NCBI RefSeq assembly: GCF_036320965.1
Contig: NC_092225.1
Span: 60,156,108 to 60,220,107 of the forward strand
Direction of reading: 5' to 3'
DNA from: Panulirus ornatus
Lineage: Eukaryota > Arthropoda > Malacostraca > Decapoda > Palinuridae
Length of the DNA stretch: 64,000 bases
Part shown: in pieces, positions 25,040 to 36,199 of the stretch
Layout: every line of letters starts with the position of its first letter
Position numbering within the stretch: the first letter of the stretch is position 1
Made by a program: the position numbers and the translations under genes
Notes under the pieces: model-generated
Seen by the model: the letters and a program-made list of their open reading frames with translations, nothing else
Database searches by the model: none
Told to the model about the DNA's origin: nothing

Positions 25040-25317
25040 TCAGTACACAAAACAGATCACAAATATCGACATCAACTCTGAAAATCTTGTCCAAAGTAAT
25101 ATATGTACAAGACGAATGCCACCTACATGTTCCTCCTCACCGCTTGCCCTCCCCAGATACACTCCCCAGCCACAGAACCCCAGCAGCACGGCCAACACGT
25201 ACGTATGTGATGATGTCCATGCCTGTGGTAATAATGTCGGAAGCTACCTGGCCCACGGTAATGGTGGGTGGGACAAGCCGAGTGTTAGTAACGCTGACGA
25301 AGGCGCGCTGACGTTTG

Positions 25318-26060
25318 GTGGTCATGAAGGTGGTCAACTGACGTCTGGTAGTGGTGGGGATGGTCGACTGACGTCTGGTACTGGTGGAGGTGGTCGTCTG
25401 ACGTCTGGAAGTGGTGCAGGTGGTCGACCAACGACTGGTACTGGTGGAGGTGGTCGACTGACGTCTGGTAGTGGTGGGGATGGTCGACTGACGTCTGGTA
25501 GTGATGGAGGGGGTCGTCTGACGCCTGGAAGTGGTGCAAGTGGTCGACCGGCGTCTGGGAGTGATGGGGGTGGTCGTCTGACGTCTGGTAGTGGTACAGG
25601 TGGTCGACTGACGTCTGGCAGTGCTGTAGGTGGTCGGCTGATGTCTGGTAGTGGTGGAGGTGGTCGACTGACGTCGTGTAGTGGTGGGGGTGGTCGTCTG
25701 ACGTCTGGTAGTGGTGGAGGTGATCGACTGACGTCTGGTAGTGGTGGAGATGGTCGCCTGACAGTGGTGGAGGTGGTCGGCTGACGTCTGGTAGTGGTGG
25801 GGGTGGTCGTCTGACGTCTGGTAGTGGTGGAGGTGGTTGCTGACGTCTAACAGTGGTGGAGGTGGTCGATCGACGTCTGGTAGTGGTGGAGGTGGTCGTC
25901 TGACGTCTGACAGTGGTGGAAATGATCGGCTGATGTCTGGTAGTGGTGGAGGTGGTCGTCTGACGTCTGACAGTGGTGGAAGTGGTCGACTGACGTCTGG
26001 TAGTGGTGAAGGTTGTCGGCTGACGCATGGTAACGGTGATGGTTGTCGGATGACGTCAGC
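25318..26060. repeat. 30 bp G-rich minisatellite, ~25 copies
   Basis: Unit pattern: GACGTCTGGTAGTGGTGG, then AGGTGGTCG and ACT. The plus strand reads as Gly/Ser-rich decapeptides and the minus strand stays open for up to 330 codons. Open frames on both strands at once are a by-product of the 30 bp (10-codon) period, so I do not call a gene. The G-rich strand has many GG and GGG groups. Confidence 0.95.
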
Positions 26061-26084
26061 TAATGTATGTGGAATGTGACTGAC

Positions 26085-26408
26085 ATTTGACATCGCCAGA
26101 GACGGTGGGTAGCTGACCCCTGATAACACTAGAGGAGCGTGGATGACCCTCTGTAACGCTGAGGGAGACTAACAGAATATTGGTAACGCTGGAAGAAGCT
26201 GTTTTACTCTTGGTAACGCTAAAGGAGGGTCATCTGACCCTTGGTAACGCTTGAGGATGGTCCCTGACCTTTTGTAACATTTGTGACGGGTAAAAACCCT
26301 TTGATAACGCTAAAGGAGTCTGCTTGCCCCATGGTGAAGTTAAAGGAAGTTATCTACCCCTTAGTAACACAGGGGGAGGCAAGGATGCATGGTGATGTCT
26401 TACCTTCG
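26085..26408. repeat. diverged ~30 bp minisatellite, TAACGCT type
   Basis: GACCCTTGGTAACGCT and GGAGG words recur about every 30 bp with many changes. It bridges the 30 bp array on the left and the 60 bp array on the right. Confidence 0.78.
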
Positions 26409-26660
26409 ATAACGCTGGTGGAGGTTTGCTGACCCTCGGTAACGCCGGTGTGGGGTGACCAGCCATCAGTAACGCTGGCGGAGGCTTGCTGACCCTCGGT
26501 AACGCCGGTGTGGGGTGACCAGCCATCAGTAACGCTGGCGGAGGCTTGCTGACCCTCGGTAACGCCGGTGTGGGGTGACCAGCCATCAGTAACGCTGGCG
26601 GAGGCTTGCTGACCCTCGGTAACGCCGGTGTGGGGTGACCAACCATCAGTAACGCTGTGC
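26409..26660. repeat. 60 bp higher-order repeat, ~4 near-identical copies
   Basis: Each 60 bp unit holds two 30 bp halves, one with GTAACGCTGGCGGAGG and one with GTAACGCCGGTGTGGGG. The three copies 26,461-26,640 are identical line for line. The minus strand is open (98 and 107 codons in two frames) for the same periodicity reason. Confidence 0.95.
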
Positions 26661-26722
26661 ATGTTAAATGACGCCAAATGGATCGCCTTGCGTACGAGTA
26701 TACAGCTTACATACTATACTCA

Positions 26723-26724
<2 letters not shown>

Positions 26725-26761
<37 letters not shown>
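26725..26761. repeat. (CA)n microsatellite
   Basis: CA run of about 37 bp directly upstream of the SINE. Confidence 0.96.
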
Positions 26762-26766
<5 letters not shown>

Positions 26767-26910
26767 ATGTTGCAAACTGGAGATCTAGTGAGGTCGGGTT
26801 CGAATCCCGGACAAGGCAGCCGGCTCACAGCCAGCCCAGCTTTTCATCCTCCCTCCGGGAGTGGTCGATGAATGGGAACCTGGCGTGAGCTAGGGTGGGT
26901 GTGTGTATGC
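26762..26910 (+). mobile_element. tRNA-derived SINE, best copy
   Basis: A canonical RNA polymerase III B box, GGTTCGAATCC, lies at about 26,797-26,807. The conserved downstream domain follows: GGCAGCCGGCTCACAGCCAG, TTCATCCTCCCTCCGGGAG, GTCGATGAATGGGAACCTGG. After a short GAGCTAGGG the sequence turns GT-rich (to about 26,906). The A-box side is not clear and could be truncated by the (CA)n. It shares the domain with copies at 2,085, 3,175, 6,305 and 49,290. Confidence 0.75.
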
Positions 26911-27574
26911 GTCTGTATACATGAGGTGAAGATATGTTTCACAGACACGTAGTGTAAGTGACGAGGGCACTGAGGTAAGTTGTCCATCTTCTCACAAAGG
27001 AACATGTCTAACCAAACTCATTATAGATTCTACCTTTTTTCTACCTTATTAACCCTTTCCGGTGGGTATGTCGCGAAGGAGACGTACAGCAGTTGCCCTG
27101 TTCCCGTGATATGGGCAATCCTCAGTTTTGACGCGTATGAAAAGTATTTTTGATATACAGAGACTGAAGGATCGTTTCCTTTCAGTTGACTTTCACCCTG
27201 TACTCCCTCCACCTCTCCCTATCTATCTATCTGTCTATCCTATATCTATCTGTATCTTCTTCTCCCTTGACCTCGTACCCTTCCATCACATAAACATCCA
27301 ACACTAGCGACACATAACCCGTCCCTCTATGCCTAGACTCCAGCCCTTCCCTTTCCATCCCTTCTCATCCTACCGATCCTCCAGCCTCACACCGACCCCA
27401 CCCCACCTTCCTCCTCCCTCCCCTTTCTTTTTTTCTGCCCCCCACCCCCATCCTCTTGCCTCACCCATGACGCCTCACGACAAAACAATAACCAGTACTC
27501 ATTACCCGACCTAACCTACCTTACCTGGCACCCTCTCCATTGTATCAGCCAAGCTGTACTCTCATCCGCTGTCG
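26911..27574. other. no supported gene; C/T-rich patch
   Basis: 27,200-27,460 is pyrimidine-rich with a short TATC patch at 27,220-27,252. Frames open there only because of low complexity. Confidence 0.5.
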
Positions 27575-27660
27575 ACCCCAGGCTGGCGTCGTGATGTCGA
27601 TATTGGCAGCTACAAGACACGGGGTCCCGAGTTCGATGTCCGCCTGTCTACATTACTAAT
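27575..27660 (+). mobile_element. possible tRNA-like SINE head
   Basis: GAGTTCGATGTCC at about 27,630 resembles a tRNA T-arm/B box, preceded by GGGTCCC. No clear A box, tail or second copy is visible, so this may be chance. Confidence 0.25.
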
Positions 27661-28175
27661 TTACCAAGCCATGAATGTAGGGAAAGGCCCAGGTACAGAC
27701 GACCATATCTTTTTTTTTCTAATCATCTTTCATTCTATGTCAGACGTAAATCATCAATATCTCCGGGACTCTGTCTTGAAGACGGTGTTTACCTCAGTTC
27801 TTCAGGTTCTGTATTGAGGACAGGGATTGCTACCTCAGTTCTTCGTGTTCTTTCGCGGTTCCGTTCTTCAAAGTTCTCATGACTCTAGGAATTCAGACAG
27901 TGGTTGTCGCGGCAGCGACTGTGATGGTGATGTAAGGCTGGTTTCCATATGTCCGGGTTTACAGTTCCTTCCCGAATGTATTTGCAACTTCAACTCATTG
28001 GGCACAAGGGTACGGTCCTCAAACATGAGCACGACCGTACGACTTCCAACCACAACAACACTACCCTTGAGCACGTCGGGACGAACCTGGAACACAGTGG
28101 TACGACCCTTGGTTATTAGCGGAGTGGCCTTCGTCCATACCCTTAAGAGTACGTTCCAGGACCACACTATTATAC
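27661..28175. other. no supported gene
   Basis: Unique-looking left part. From about 27,990 the words GAGCACGAC, GTACGAC and CTTGAGCACG foreshadow the 21 bp array to the right, suggesting its decayed edge. Confidence 0.5.
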
Positions 28176-28400
28176 CCAAAGGGTCGCGCCTCGGGGCTCA
28201 AGGCTCGCATCGTCGTGCTCAAGGCTCATATCGTCGTGTTCAAGATCGTACCGTCGTGCTCAAGGCTCGCACCGTCGTGCTCAAGGCTCGTACCTTCGTG
28301 TTCAAGATCGTACCGTCGTGCTCAAGGGTCGTACCGAAGTGCTCATTGCTCGTCCCATCGTGCTCAAGGCTCGTACCGTCGTGCTCATGGCTCGTTCAAG
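28176..28400. repeat. 21 bp minisatellite, ~10 copies
   Basis: Unit: CTCAAGGCTCGTACCGTCGTG with variants. The 7-codon period keeps a plus-strand frame open (27,827-28,495), which reads as a simple heptapeptide repeat. Confidence 0.9.
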
Positions 28401-28899
28401 ACATTATAGATCTGCCTTCACTCGCATCTCAGGCCATGCTACGTGAGTCTTCGGAGGACTTCATTACTTATTTCATTAACCCCCTTCCCCCCTAACCCTC
28501 ATTTATTCATTTATTTTTCAAAGCCCAAGAGTCCGAGACTGCCTGGAGCGGCCAGCAGAATCCAAGCTTACAAATTATGAGTATTTATCTCGCCTCGTGC
28601 CTGAGTGTAAGTACATCAGGAGTGTATTCCATTATAGGCCTGGTTAATAGATTTGAGAAACTTGTTTTGAACGAGGAGCAACAGGATGTAAGTTCTTTTT
28701 ATCTCTTTTTTTATCTCTTATCTCTCGCTCATCGGGTTGGTAAGTCTTGCTAGAGGTTCTGTTTTAAGGATAAACACCAATGAGGAAATAGGTAAAGGGC
28801 CTCAGCGTCTGGAGGATGATATTAAATAGCATTTGTTGGGAAGGATGTGATACCCTGGTGAAATAAGCCAGTAGCACTCCTACAGTCTTGCTATCATGC
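28401..28899. other. no recognised feature
   Basis: Unique-looking sequence. Confidence 0.5.
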
Positions 28900-29150
28900 A
28901 CAATGGATTATGGGTTCTCGTTTATAACCTTGTGTTATCCTGTTTAGGCCATTTGCTATCTTGCTTAGACGGTCTGGCTATGTTGCTCAAGGGGTATTGT
29001 TATCCTCTTCAAGAGGCTACATTATATAGCCAAAAAGGGTCGTGTTGTCATACGTGAAGGAAAATGTTATCACGCTCAAGTGGTCGTGCTATCCTGCCCA
29101 GGCGGTCAAGTTATCTAGCTCAATCGTTCAATGCTATCCAACTCAAGAAG
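28900..29150. repeat. decayed ~25-30 bp minisatellite
   Basis: GCTATCCTGCTCAAG-like words (TTATCCTGTTTAGG, TATCTTGCTTAGACGG, TATCCTGCCCAGGCGG) recur about every 27 bp. Confidence 0.6.
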
Positions 29151-29263
29151 TCTTGACATCTTATCAAGTATTTCTTTTCTTTTTCTTTATTTCTAAATAC
29201 TTCATCTTCCTCACAGTCAACGCACATCTCTGAAAACAACCCTAAGCATCATTACCAGCGCAC

Positions 29264-29997
29264 CGGAACAGTAACCGAACCCTGGAATCTAGCCACTAGA
29301 ACAGTAACCGAACCCTGGAATCTGGCCACCGGAACAGAAACCGAACCCTGGAATCAGACCACCGGAATAGTAACCGAACCCTGGAATCTAGCCACTAGAA
29401 CAGTAACCGAACCCTGGAATCTGGCCACCGGAACAGTAACCGAACCCTGGAATCTGGCCACCGGAACAGTAACCGAACCCTGGAATCTGGCCACCGGAAC
29501 AGCAACCGAACCCTGGAATCTGGCCACCGGAACAGTAACCGAACCCTGGAATCTGGCCACCGGAACAGTAACCGAACCCTGGAATCTGGCCACCGGAACA
29601 GTAACCGAACCCTGGAATCTGGCCACTGGAACAGTAACCGAACCCTGGAATCTGGCCACTAGAACAGTAACCGAACCCTGGAATCTGGCCACTGGAACAG
29701 TAACCGAACCCTGGAATCTGGCCACTGGAACAGTAACCGAACCCTGGAATCTGGCCACTGGAACAGTAACCGAACCCTGGAATCTGGCCACTGGAACAGT
29801 AACCGAACCCTGGAATCTGGCCGCTGGAACAGCAACCGAACCCTGGAATCAGACCACCGGAACAGTAACCAAACCCTGGAATCTGGCCACCGGAACAGCA
29901 ACCGAACCCTGGAATCAAACCACCGGAATAGTAACCGAACCCTGGAATCTGACCACCGGAACAGTAACTGAACCCTGGAATCTGGCCACTGGAACAA
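29264..29997. repeat. 33 bp minisatellite, ~22 copies
   Basis: Unit: GGAACAGTAACCGAACCCTG, then GAATCTGGCCACC. Very regular, with few substitutions per unit. On the minus strand it reads as an 11-residue repeat (ARFQGSVTVPV) in one frame and stays open in the other two frames. That behaviour fits a satellite, not a gene. Confidence 0.97.
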
Positions 29998-30462
29998 TAC
30001 CTCCGTACACTGAACCCCGGAAGGTGAGTAACTTGAGATTAGCCACAGGTTCTTTGTGACATACCTTCCTCCTGTGACATACCTTCCTACAGTCGACATA
30101 TCAGTGTTATACAACTGATTTATGATGTACTGTATTCTATCAGTCTTCGTGAGGGGGAGGAGTATATTCAAAGGGGGGGAGGGTATATTTTGCGCTAGGC
30201 CACAATATACCAGAGGGTGTAAAATGTCCTAGCTCAGAAATACACCCGGGGTATAAAACAGCTTGGTCCAATTTAACCCCAGGTATACTCTGATGTGGGG
30301 TATACTCTGGGCTGTCACACCCTCATCTATTCCGTACACCGACTATCCGTTCATAGCCCTTATGCTGGCTATCTCCTATCTATCTCAAGGTCCTTAACCC
30401 AATCACGTTGGTGGGCATACGTCCAAGCTACACACTCCTATATCACACTACTACTGTCTCAC
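29998..30462. other. no supported gene
   Basis: Unique-looking sequence. A GTATACTCTG/GTATA motif recurs loosely at 30,180-30,310. Confidence 0.5.
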
Positions 30463-30830
30463 TTCAACACCCTCCCACATTACACTACCACTGTCACACT
30501 TCAATACCCTCCCACATTACACTATGACTGTCACACTTCAACACCCTCCCACATCACACTATGACTGTCACACTTCAATACCCTTCCACATTACACTACC
30601 ACTGTCACACTTCAATACCCTCCCACATTACACTACCACTGTCACACTTCAATACCCTCCCACATTACACTACCACTGTCACACTTCAATACCCTCCCAC
30701 ATCACACTACTACTGTCACACTTCAACACCCTCCCACATTACACTACCAGTGTCACACTTCAATACCCTCCCACATTACACTAACACTGTCACACTTCAA
30801 CACCCTCCCATATTACACTACCACTCTCAC
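30463..30830. repeat. 37 bp minisatellite, ~10 copies
   Basis: Unit: ACTGTCACACTTCAATACCC then TCCCACATTACACTACC. The period is not a multiple of three, and all three plus frames run through it. Confidence 0.95.
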
Positions 30831-30988
30831 TGTCACACTTCTTCATCCTCCCACGTCGCACTTCCTCTCTCTCACACTTCTACATCCCCTTCTTCACACT
30901 ACCACTCACCGTCATGCTTGTCCCTTGCTGCATACTCTGATTATCTGCAAACTGTTCATATACACTCTATATCAATCTGTCTCCCCAT

Positions 30989-31133
30989 CTATCTATCTAT
31001 CTATCTATCAATCTATCTATCTGTCTATCAATCAAACCATCTATCTCTCTATCAATCTATCTATCTATCTCTATCTATCAATCTATCTATCTATCTCTAT
31101 CAATCTATCAATCTAACTATCTATTTATCTATC

Positions 31134-31164
<31 letters not shown>

Positions 31165-31165
31165 C
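30989..31165. repeat. (TATC)n tetranucleotide repeat
   Basis: ATCT/TATC repeats with frequent single changes (ATCA, ATTT, GTCT). Confidence 0.95.
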
Positions 31166-31559
31166 CATCATCCTGGCCTCTGCTGCGTCCCAACATACAA
31201 TGATTTCTGAGGTTTTACAGTTGTACTCATCTACTTCCTTCACAAAACCATTACTCCTATACTTAAACATGTTATGCAGGATTCAAACGATTTAAGCCAT
31301 GTGTGTGTATGTCATGTTCTCCCCAGTGAAGCACATGTTCTACCAGGGGTAGATCATGCTTTTACCTCGTGGAGAACATGTTCTACCAGGCGATGACTGT
31401 TCTACCGAATTATGGAAAAATGCTCAAAAAAATCAGGTTTTGATACAAGAGTCTTTTCAAAATGCGTGAGCTTAAAAAGAGAATCCATGACATTCACAAC
31501 AGATTTTCTTACACATGGGAATCCATTCTGTCTTAAGCAAGTGGTGTTAAACAATATCT
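31166..31559. other. no supported gene; short local repeat
   Basis: ATGTTCTACCAGG occurs near 31,337 and again near 31,377, with a third GTTCTACC near 31,399. Nothing else is visible. Confidence 0.5.
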
Positions 31560-31955
31560 TAAACAGAGTGTACATTATCTTAAGCGGAATGTGCTGAAGT
31601 TTACAGTATCTTGAGCTGAGTTCGCCAATATCGCTTTAGGAGCTTACAGTATCTTGAGCGAAGTTTACTGTATAGTTGACCAGAGTTTACGGTATCTTGA
31701 GCGGAATCTACAACATCTTGACCAGAGTTTACAATTGCCCGTAGCGAGACAACGCTGTAACGAGATGGCGATGGAGCGAGATAGCAATATAATGAGATAG
31801 CAAGTCATCGATGTAGCGAGATATCTATGTAAGGAATTAGCGATATAGTAAGATAGCAATGTGGCGAATCAGATATGTAGCGAGATAGCGATGTAGCAAG
31901 ACAGCAATATATAGCGAGAAAGCGACGTAGCGAGAAAGCGATGTAGCAAGTTAGC
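31560..31955. repeat. two adjacent decayed minisatellites
   Basis: 31,560-31,735 repeats GTTTACAGTATCTTGAGCG at ~28 bp intervals. 31,740-31,955 repeats a ~16 bp unit, GAGATAGCGATGTAGC, about 12 times. Confidence 0.8.
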
Positions 31956-32324
31956 GAGAACATGGCTTTCTCCGTCATGTGATCTATAAGAGCCATTTGC
32001 TTGTTTAGCCCTGAGGACTCGCGGGTCTTAGCGCACCCACATTCTTTATTAATCAGGTGTGCAAATAAAAGATCGCAAAGATAAAAGAGGAAATCAGTTT
32101 TCGCTGGCCCACGCTGGGAAGCTGTCAGGGTAGACGCATACAGCGCCGCGAGATGCTGCAGCAGCGCTGCCAACGCTGCCAACACGCAAGGGGCCCGCCG
32201 TGGGAAGAGGGTTAAGGATGCGTGCGGTTCTATTCCGCAGAACGGTCCGGACACAGTGTTTGTTTACTGTATAGGGGATGCTGGTTTATGAGCGTGTGTG
32301 TCGATTAGCGATGTGTTTACGATA
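31956..32324. other. no recognised feature
   Basis: GC-richer patch (32,120-32,240) with GCAGCAGCGCTGCCAACGC. No gene supported. Confidence 0.5.
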
Positions 32325-32640
32325 GTGTGGGTTAATGACCATATATGTTACTGATCATTTGCGGTAATGACCATGTATGGAAATAACCATACATGTTATT
32401 GACCATATAATGACCATATATGCTATTCACCACGTATCGTAACAACCAAGTCTTTGGATGAACATGTATGTTAATGACCAACCATAATAAGGAAAATGTC
32501 TGTTGATGACTATGTGAGCTGTTGACCATGTTGGGTTATTGACAACATATGTTGGTGAACATGCATGTAAATGACCAAAAATCTTAATGACAATGTATAT
32601 CGATAGCCATGTATGATAATGACATTGTATGGCAATGATC
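32325..32640. repeat. decayed ~20 bp minisatellite
   Basis: AATGACCATGTATG and variants (ACCATATATG, ACCATACATG) recur every 16-25 bp. Confidence 0.7.
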
Positions 32641-33067
32641 GATTGCTTTAATAACTATATGAAATTTCTTGTTTTTTGAGTCGTGGCCGACATGGCACGC
32701 GCAAAACACGCCTCCTGAGTGAGGGACCATCTTGAGTGAGAGATAAAAAAAAGTATAAGAAAAAGAAATGAAAAAATTGATCAGGGCTCAGCAAGTATTG
32801 GCAGGTTATGTGGGAAGAGGAAAAGACAGAATAATGAAGAGAATTTCATAAAACAGTAGCGTTCAGGAACCAAAGGAGGAAGAGCCTCATTCACTCACTT
32901 CCATTCTCTAGCTGTCATGTGTAGCCCAGTACTCCCACCTCTCCCTCACCAGGCCCCACACAACACAGTCCAGTGGTTTCCTCCCATTAGCTTCATAAGC
33001 TCAGGTCCAGCCCACTGTGGTAGTGTTGGTATGTCGTCCCCCCTGTATGGCCAGCCCTCATGGTGCT
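32641..33067. other. no recognised feature
   Basis: Unique-looking sequence. Confidence 0.5.
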
Positions 33068-33121
33068 CAGCCAGGGTACTACCGGTAATATACGTACCTC
33101 TCTGGGTCGGTGGCTGCCTAC

Positions 33122-33122
<1 letters not shown>
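33068..33122 (+). repeat. short dispersed repeat preceding (GA)n, copy 1
   Basis: CAGGGTACTACCGGTAATAT, ACGTACC, then GGTGGCTGCCTACC directly before (GA)n. The same order occurs at 54,688-54,763. Confidence 0.7.

Positions 33123-33205
<83 letters not shown>
33123..33205. repeat. (GA)n microsatellite
   Basis: GA run of about 82 bp. Confidence 0.97.
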
Positions 33206-33208
<3 letters not shown>

Positions 33209-33391
33209 TCACATGAACCGATGAACTTTTAGATAAGGAAAGCTGACGTATTTACATATATGATTTTTCCCTTTATGACACACATTCGTTGGACGTTACT
33301 ACTTCCTGGGAGGTGCTTGTGACAACGAAACGAGCAACACTTGGCAACCAGCAACGTTGAGTTAGTAAACACATAACTCGCCTCGCCACTC

Positions 33392-33401
<10 letters not shown>

Positions 33402-33479
<78 letters not shown>
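33402..33479. repeat. (CT)n microsatellite
   Basis: CT run of about 77 bp after a C run (33,391-33,401). It is inverted relative to the (GA)n about 200 bp to the left. Confidence 0.97.
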
Positions 33480-33480
<1 letters not shown>

Positions 33481-33564
33481 GCTCGTATGACACGAGGAAA
33501 ATGAGGTTTTATGTTGGAGTCACCCAAGATAAACTTCTTCTTAAACAAAGAAGAGAGAAGTATT

Positions 33565-33571
<7 letters not shown>

Positions 33572-33627
<56 letters not shown>
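33572..33627. repeat. (CA)n microsatellite
   Basis: CA run of about 56 bp. Confidence 0.97.
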
Positions 33628-33628
<1 letters not shown>

Positions 33629-34185
33629 GTCCTGCACAAAGTCATCGTACCACAAACTCACTCTGATTCCGTAGCGTCACGAACATTTCATAAAACCTGT
33701 GCAGTTTTCCCCCGGGGCAAATCATGTCAACACGGCGACAGAGCCACACCCCCATCCCTAATGATTCCGCCCAATAGGAGTCCAGGAGAGGTCGGCACCA
33801 GGTCACGTGGGTCAAGGCGACCAATAGGCAGCCGAGTTAGTTGGGGGGGGGGAGGAGGCTTAGGACTCATGAGAGACGCCATCCGTTAATTCTGATTTAT
33901 GACTTAAGTACCGAGGCCAGACGCTCTGGTCAGTATGGAATAGACGACAAACAAACACACATACACAAAAAAAAAAACACAGGGAAACAAACACAACGCT
34001 TTGCAGGAGAGCAAAGACCTGTGAGCGAAGCAAGGATGGCCGTACGTCGCGGGACAGAAAATTAGAAAGTAAGTACCGCGCACTGAGGCGTGAACGCTTC
34101 CGGACGCGTCCAGATAAGATCCCGCGGGGTCACATTGTCTCCCAAGTTTATTGCTGCGATGGAAACAAGGAAGCCTGGTGGTCGA
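33628..34185. other. no supported gene
   Basis: Unique-looking sequence with a G run near 33,842. Confidence 0.5.
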
Positions 34186-34396
34186 GCGGAGGAGGAGGAG
34201 GAGGCAGCAGCAGAGACGACGGAGGAGGAGGAGGAGTAGAACAGCAGAGACGACGGAGGAGGAGGAGCAGCAGCAGCAGCAGAGACGATGGAGGAGGAGG
34301 AACAGCAGCGACGACGGAGGAGGAGGAACGGCAGCAGCGACGACGGAGTAGGAGGAACAGCAGCAGAGACGACGGAGGAGGAGGAGGAGCAGCAGC
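34186..34396. repeat. compound (GGA)n/(CAG)n repeat, ~45 bp higher order
   Basis: Blocks of GGAGGAGGAGGA and CAGCAGCAG separated by AGAGACGACGG or CGACGACGG recur about five times. Every frame is open on both strands because all units are triplets. Confidence 0.92.
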
Positions 34397-36199
34397 ACAG
34401 GCAATTATCTGAACTTCTTGGTCTAATGTATTATGAAGATTTACTGTTGTATTCCAAGACATACATCTTGTATTATGAAGCGGTTGTGGTCATGGCGATA
34501 CATCTTGTATTATAAAGTGTGTTCATAATCATACATCATTCAGCGAGCACATATTGTATTTAAGATCACACATCTTGTATGACAGACTAATGATATTGAT
34601 GGTCATACCTCTTGTATTGTGAACAAATTATATATGCATGATCTTGTATTAACTCCTAATGCGTTGATAAACTAATATGAAATAATAATCATTTTCATAA
34701 TAACAGTAAAAATAGATACAATAGTACCAGTAATGATAAAAATAATAATGATAATAATAATAACTACAACAATAATGATAATAACGAAAATAATGATGAT
34801 GAAAATAAGCATTTTATCACAGAATAGTCGACTTACTATGTTGGAATGGCCAAAACGATCCATAATCCATGCTTAAACCTTCATACCCGGCTGTGTCTGT
34901 GTCTTACAACCCTAAAAAGAACATAGCCAGAACCGATCGCTAATATACGAAACGAGAATGAACCAAGTGCAACAAGTTATCCATCTCTCTGCTGTCTCCA
35001 GAGATACGTCAACAATGCTCCTTTTTTTTTCCTTTTACAGATCAGCAGCTTACACGATGGAGATGTGCCTTGATGCCTTTTGTTTCCTCATAGCTTTACT
35101 GTTATAGGTGGAATTTGATTTTCTCCACCTGTCACCTGGCGAACAGGTGGTCAGCCGGGGATGGCGACTTGATGGTCAGCCGAGCAAGGCGGCCTGATGA
35201 TCAGATGAGCAAGGCAAGATTGCGGGCTAACCCTCCTACTTTGTGTATCCACTTTCTTTCTTTTCTTTTTTCTGGAGATGTTCATTGTGTATCTATGATA
35301 ACAAAAGAATCAAGTAATTAACAAAAATATCATTAAGTAAGATGATGTAGGAGCGGAAGTGTCAAAAAGTATGCAAACATTAATATGGATGATACAGCAG
35401 TAGAGAGCGACTTGTGATAGCAAAGCAAAATGGTATTTACTTATAAGTATGTTGGAGTAGTTTTTATTCCAGCTAAATGGTTGTGAGTATGATCACACAC
35501 ACAAAAAAAAAACAATTGTCAGCCCTGCCCAAAAATGATCTTGTACTTAACACAATGCTTTGTACATGAATAAAGCATTTCCTTGCATAACAATGAAGCA
35601 AAGTAAGCAAGGGTGTTTTGCTCTTGGTTAAAGTTACTCTAAACCACCAACTGAACAGTGTTACATTTGTGATAATATCGACTCCAATCTTGTGGATATT
35701 AAAGATAAGCTTCATAAGAAAGTTACAGCAAGCTTGATTTACTAACTCCCACTGCAGACACAGGTAATAGACGAAAGCCTTAGTGCCCTGGGAACAAAAA
35801 TGTTTTAATGAATACGATTCCATTGTAAAGGGAGGTTTTAACACACAAGAATGGAAGAAGTGATCCTATTTCCAGTTGCTCCAGGCTTGAATTCTTCCAG
35901 AACCAGCTTGATAATACGATTACACAATTCTGAGAAGTCATTTCGTGACATGAACATAGCAGATTTAGTCTAGCTACAAACGAAAATGCTGCTTGAAGTT
36001 TCTTGCTTAAAAAAAACCTGGTACGAGTAATTACTGAAAAATGACTTTTGAGATAGCTTTCAATACTGTTTGTCATGGTAGACATCACGACAATCTTGAA
36101 AAAATAAATGACTCAGATCTTAATAATCTTTGGATGCTTCTTGAGTGGATAACATGAGATGACACTGTCACTAAAAACAGCATGAACATAGCCTGGGAA
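34397..36199. other. no supported gene; AAT-rich patch
   Basis: 34,690-34,810 is rich in AATAATGAT. A polypyrimidine-ACAG acceptor-like site at about 35,040 is followed by a short frame that closes after 17 codons. Three overlapping minus-strand frames between 35,473 and 36,349 (60-123 codons) show no known motif. The right part might belong to the adjoining retroelement. Confidence 0.45.

Noticed and set aside
25137..26129. 330-codon open frame on the minus strand, and Gly/Ser-rich frames on plus
   Set aside because: All lie in 30 bp tandem repeats, where frames on both strands stay open. No start context, domain or non-repeat coding flank.
26790..26830. Considered as a functional tRNA gene
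   Set aside because: B box present but no acceptor or anticodon stems, and the sequence shares a SINE-specific domain with other copies.
28176..28400. Regular repeats considered as a CRISPR-like array
   Set aside because: Units are contiguous without unique spacers. The genome is eukaryotic. The same holds for the other minisatellites.
27827..28495. 222-codon plus frame with heptapeptide repeats
   Set aside because: Produced by the 21 bp minisatellite. The part outside the repeat has no recognisable domain.
29354..30171. Long minus-strand frames with 11-residue repeats
   Set aside because: All three minus frames are open over the same 33 bp satellite, which a real gene would not show.
35020..35107. 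Good splice acceptor (TTTTTTTTTCCTTTTACAG) followed by a short Met-starting frame
   Set aside because: The frame ends after 17 codons and there is no donor or flanking coding sequence.
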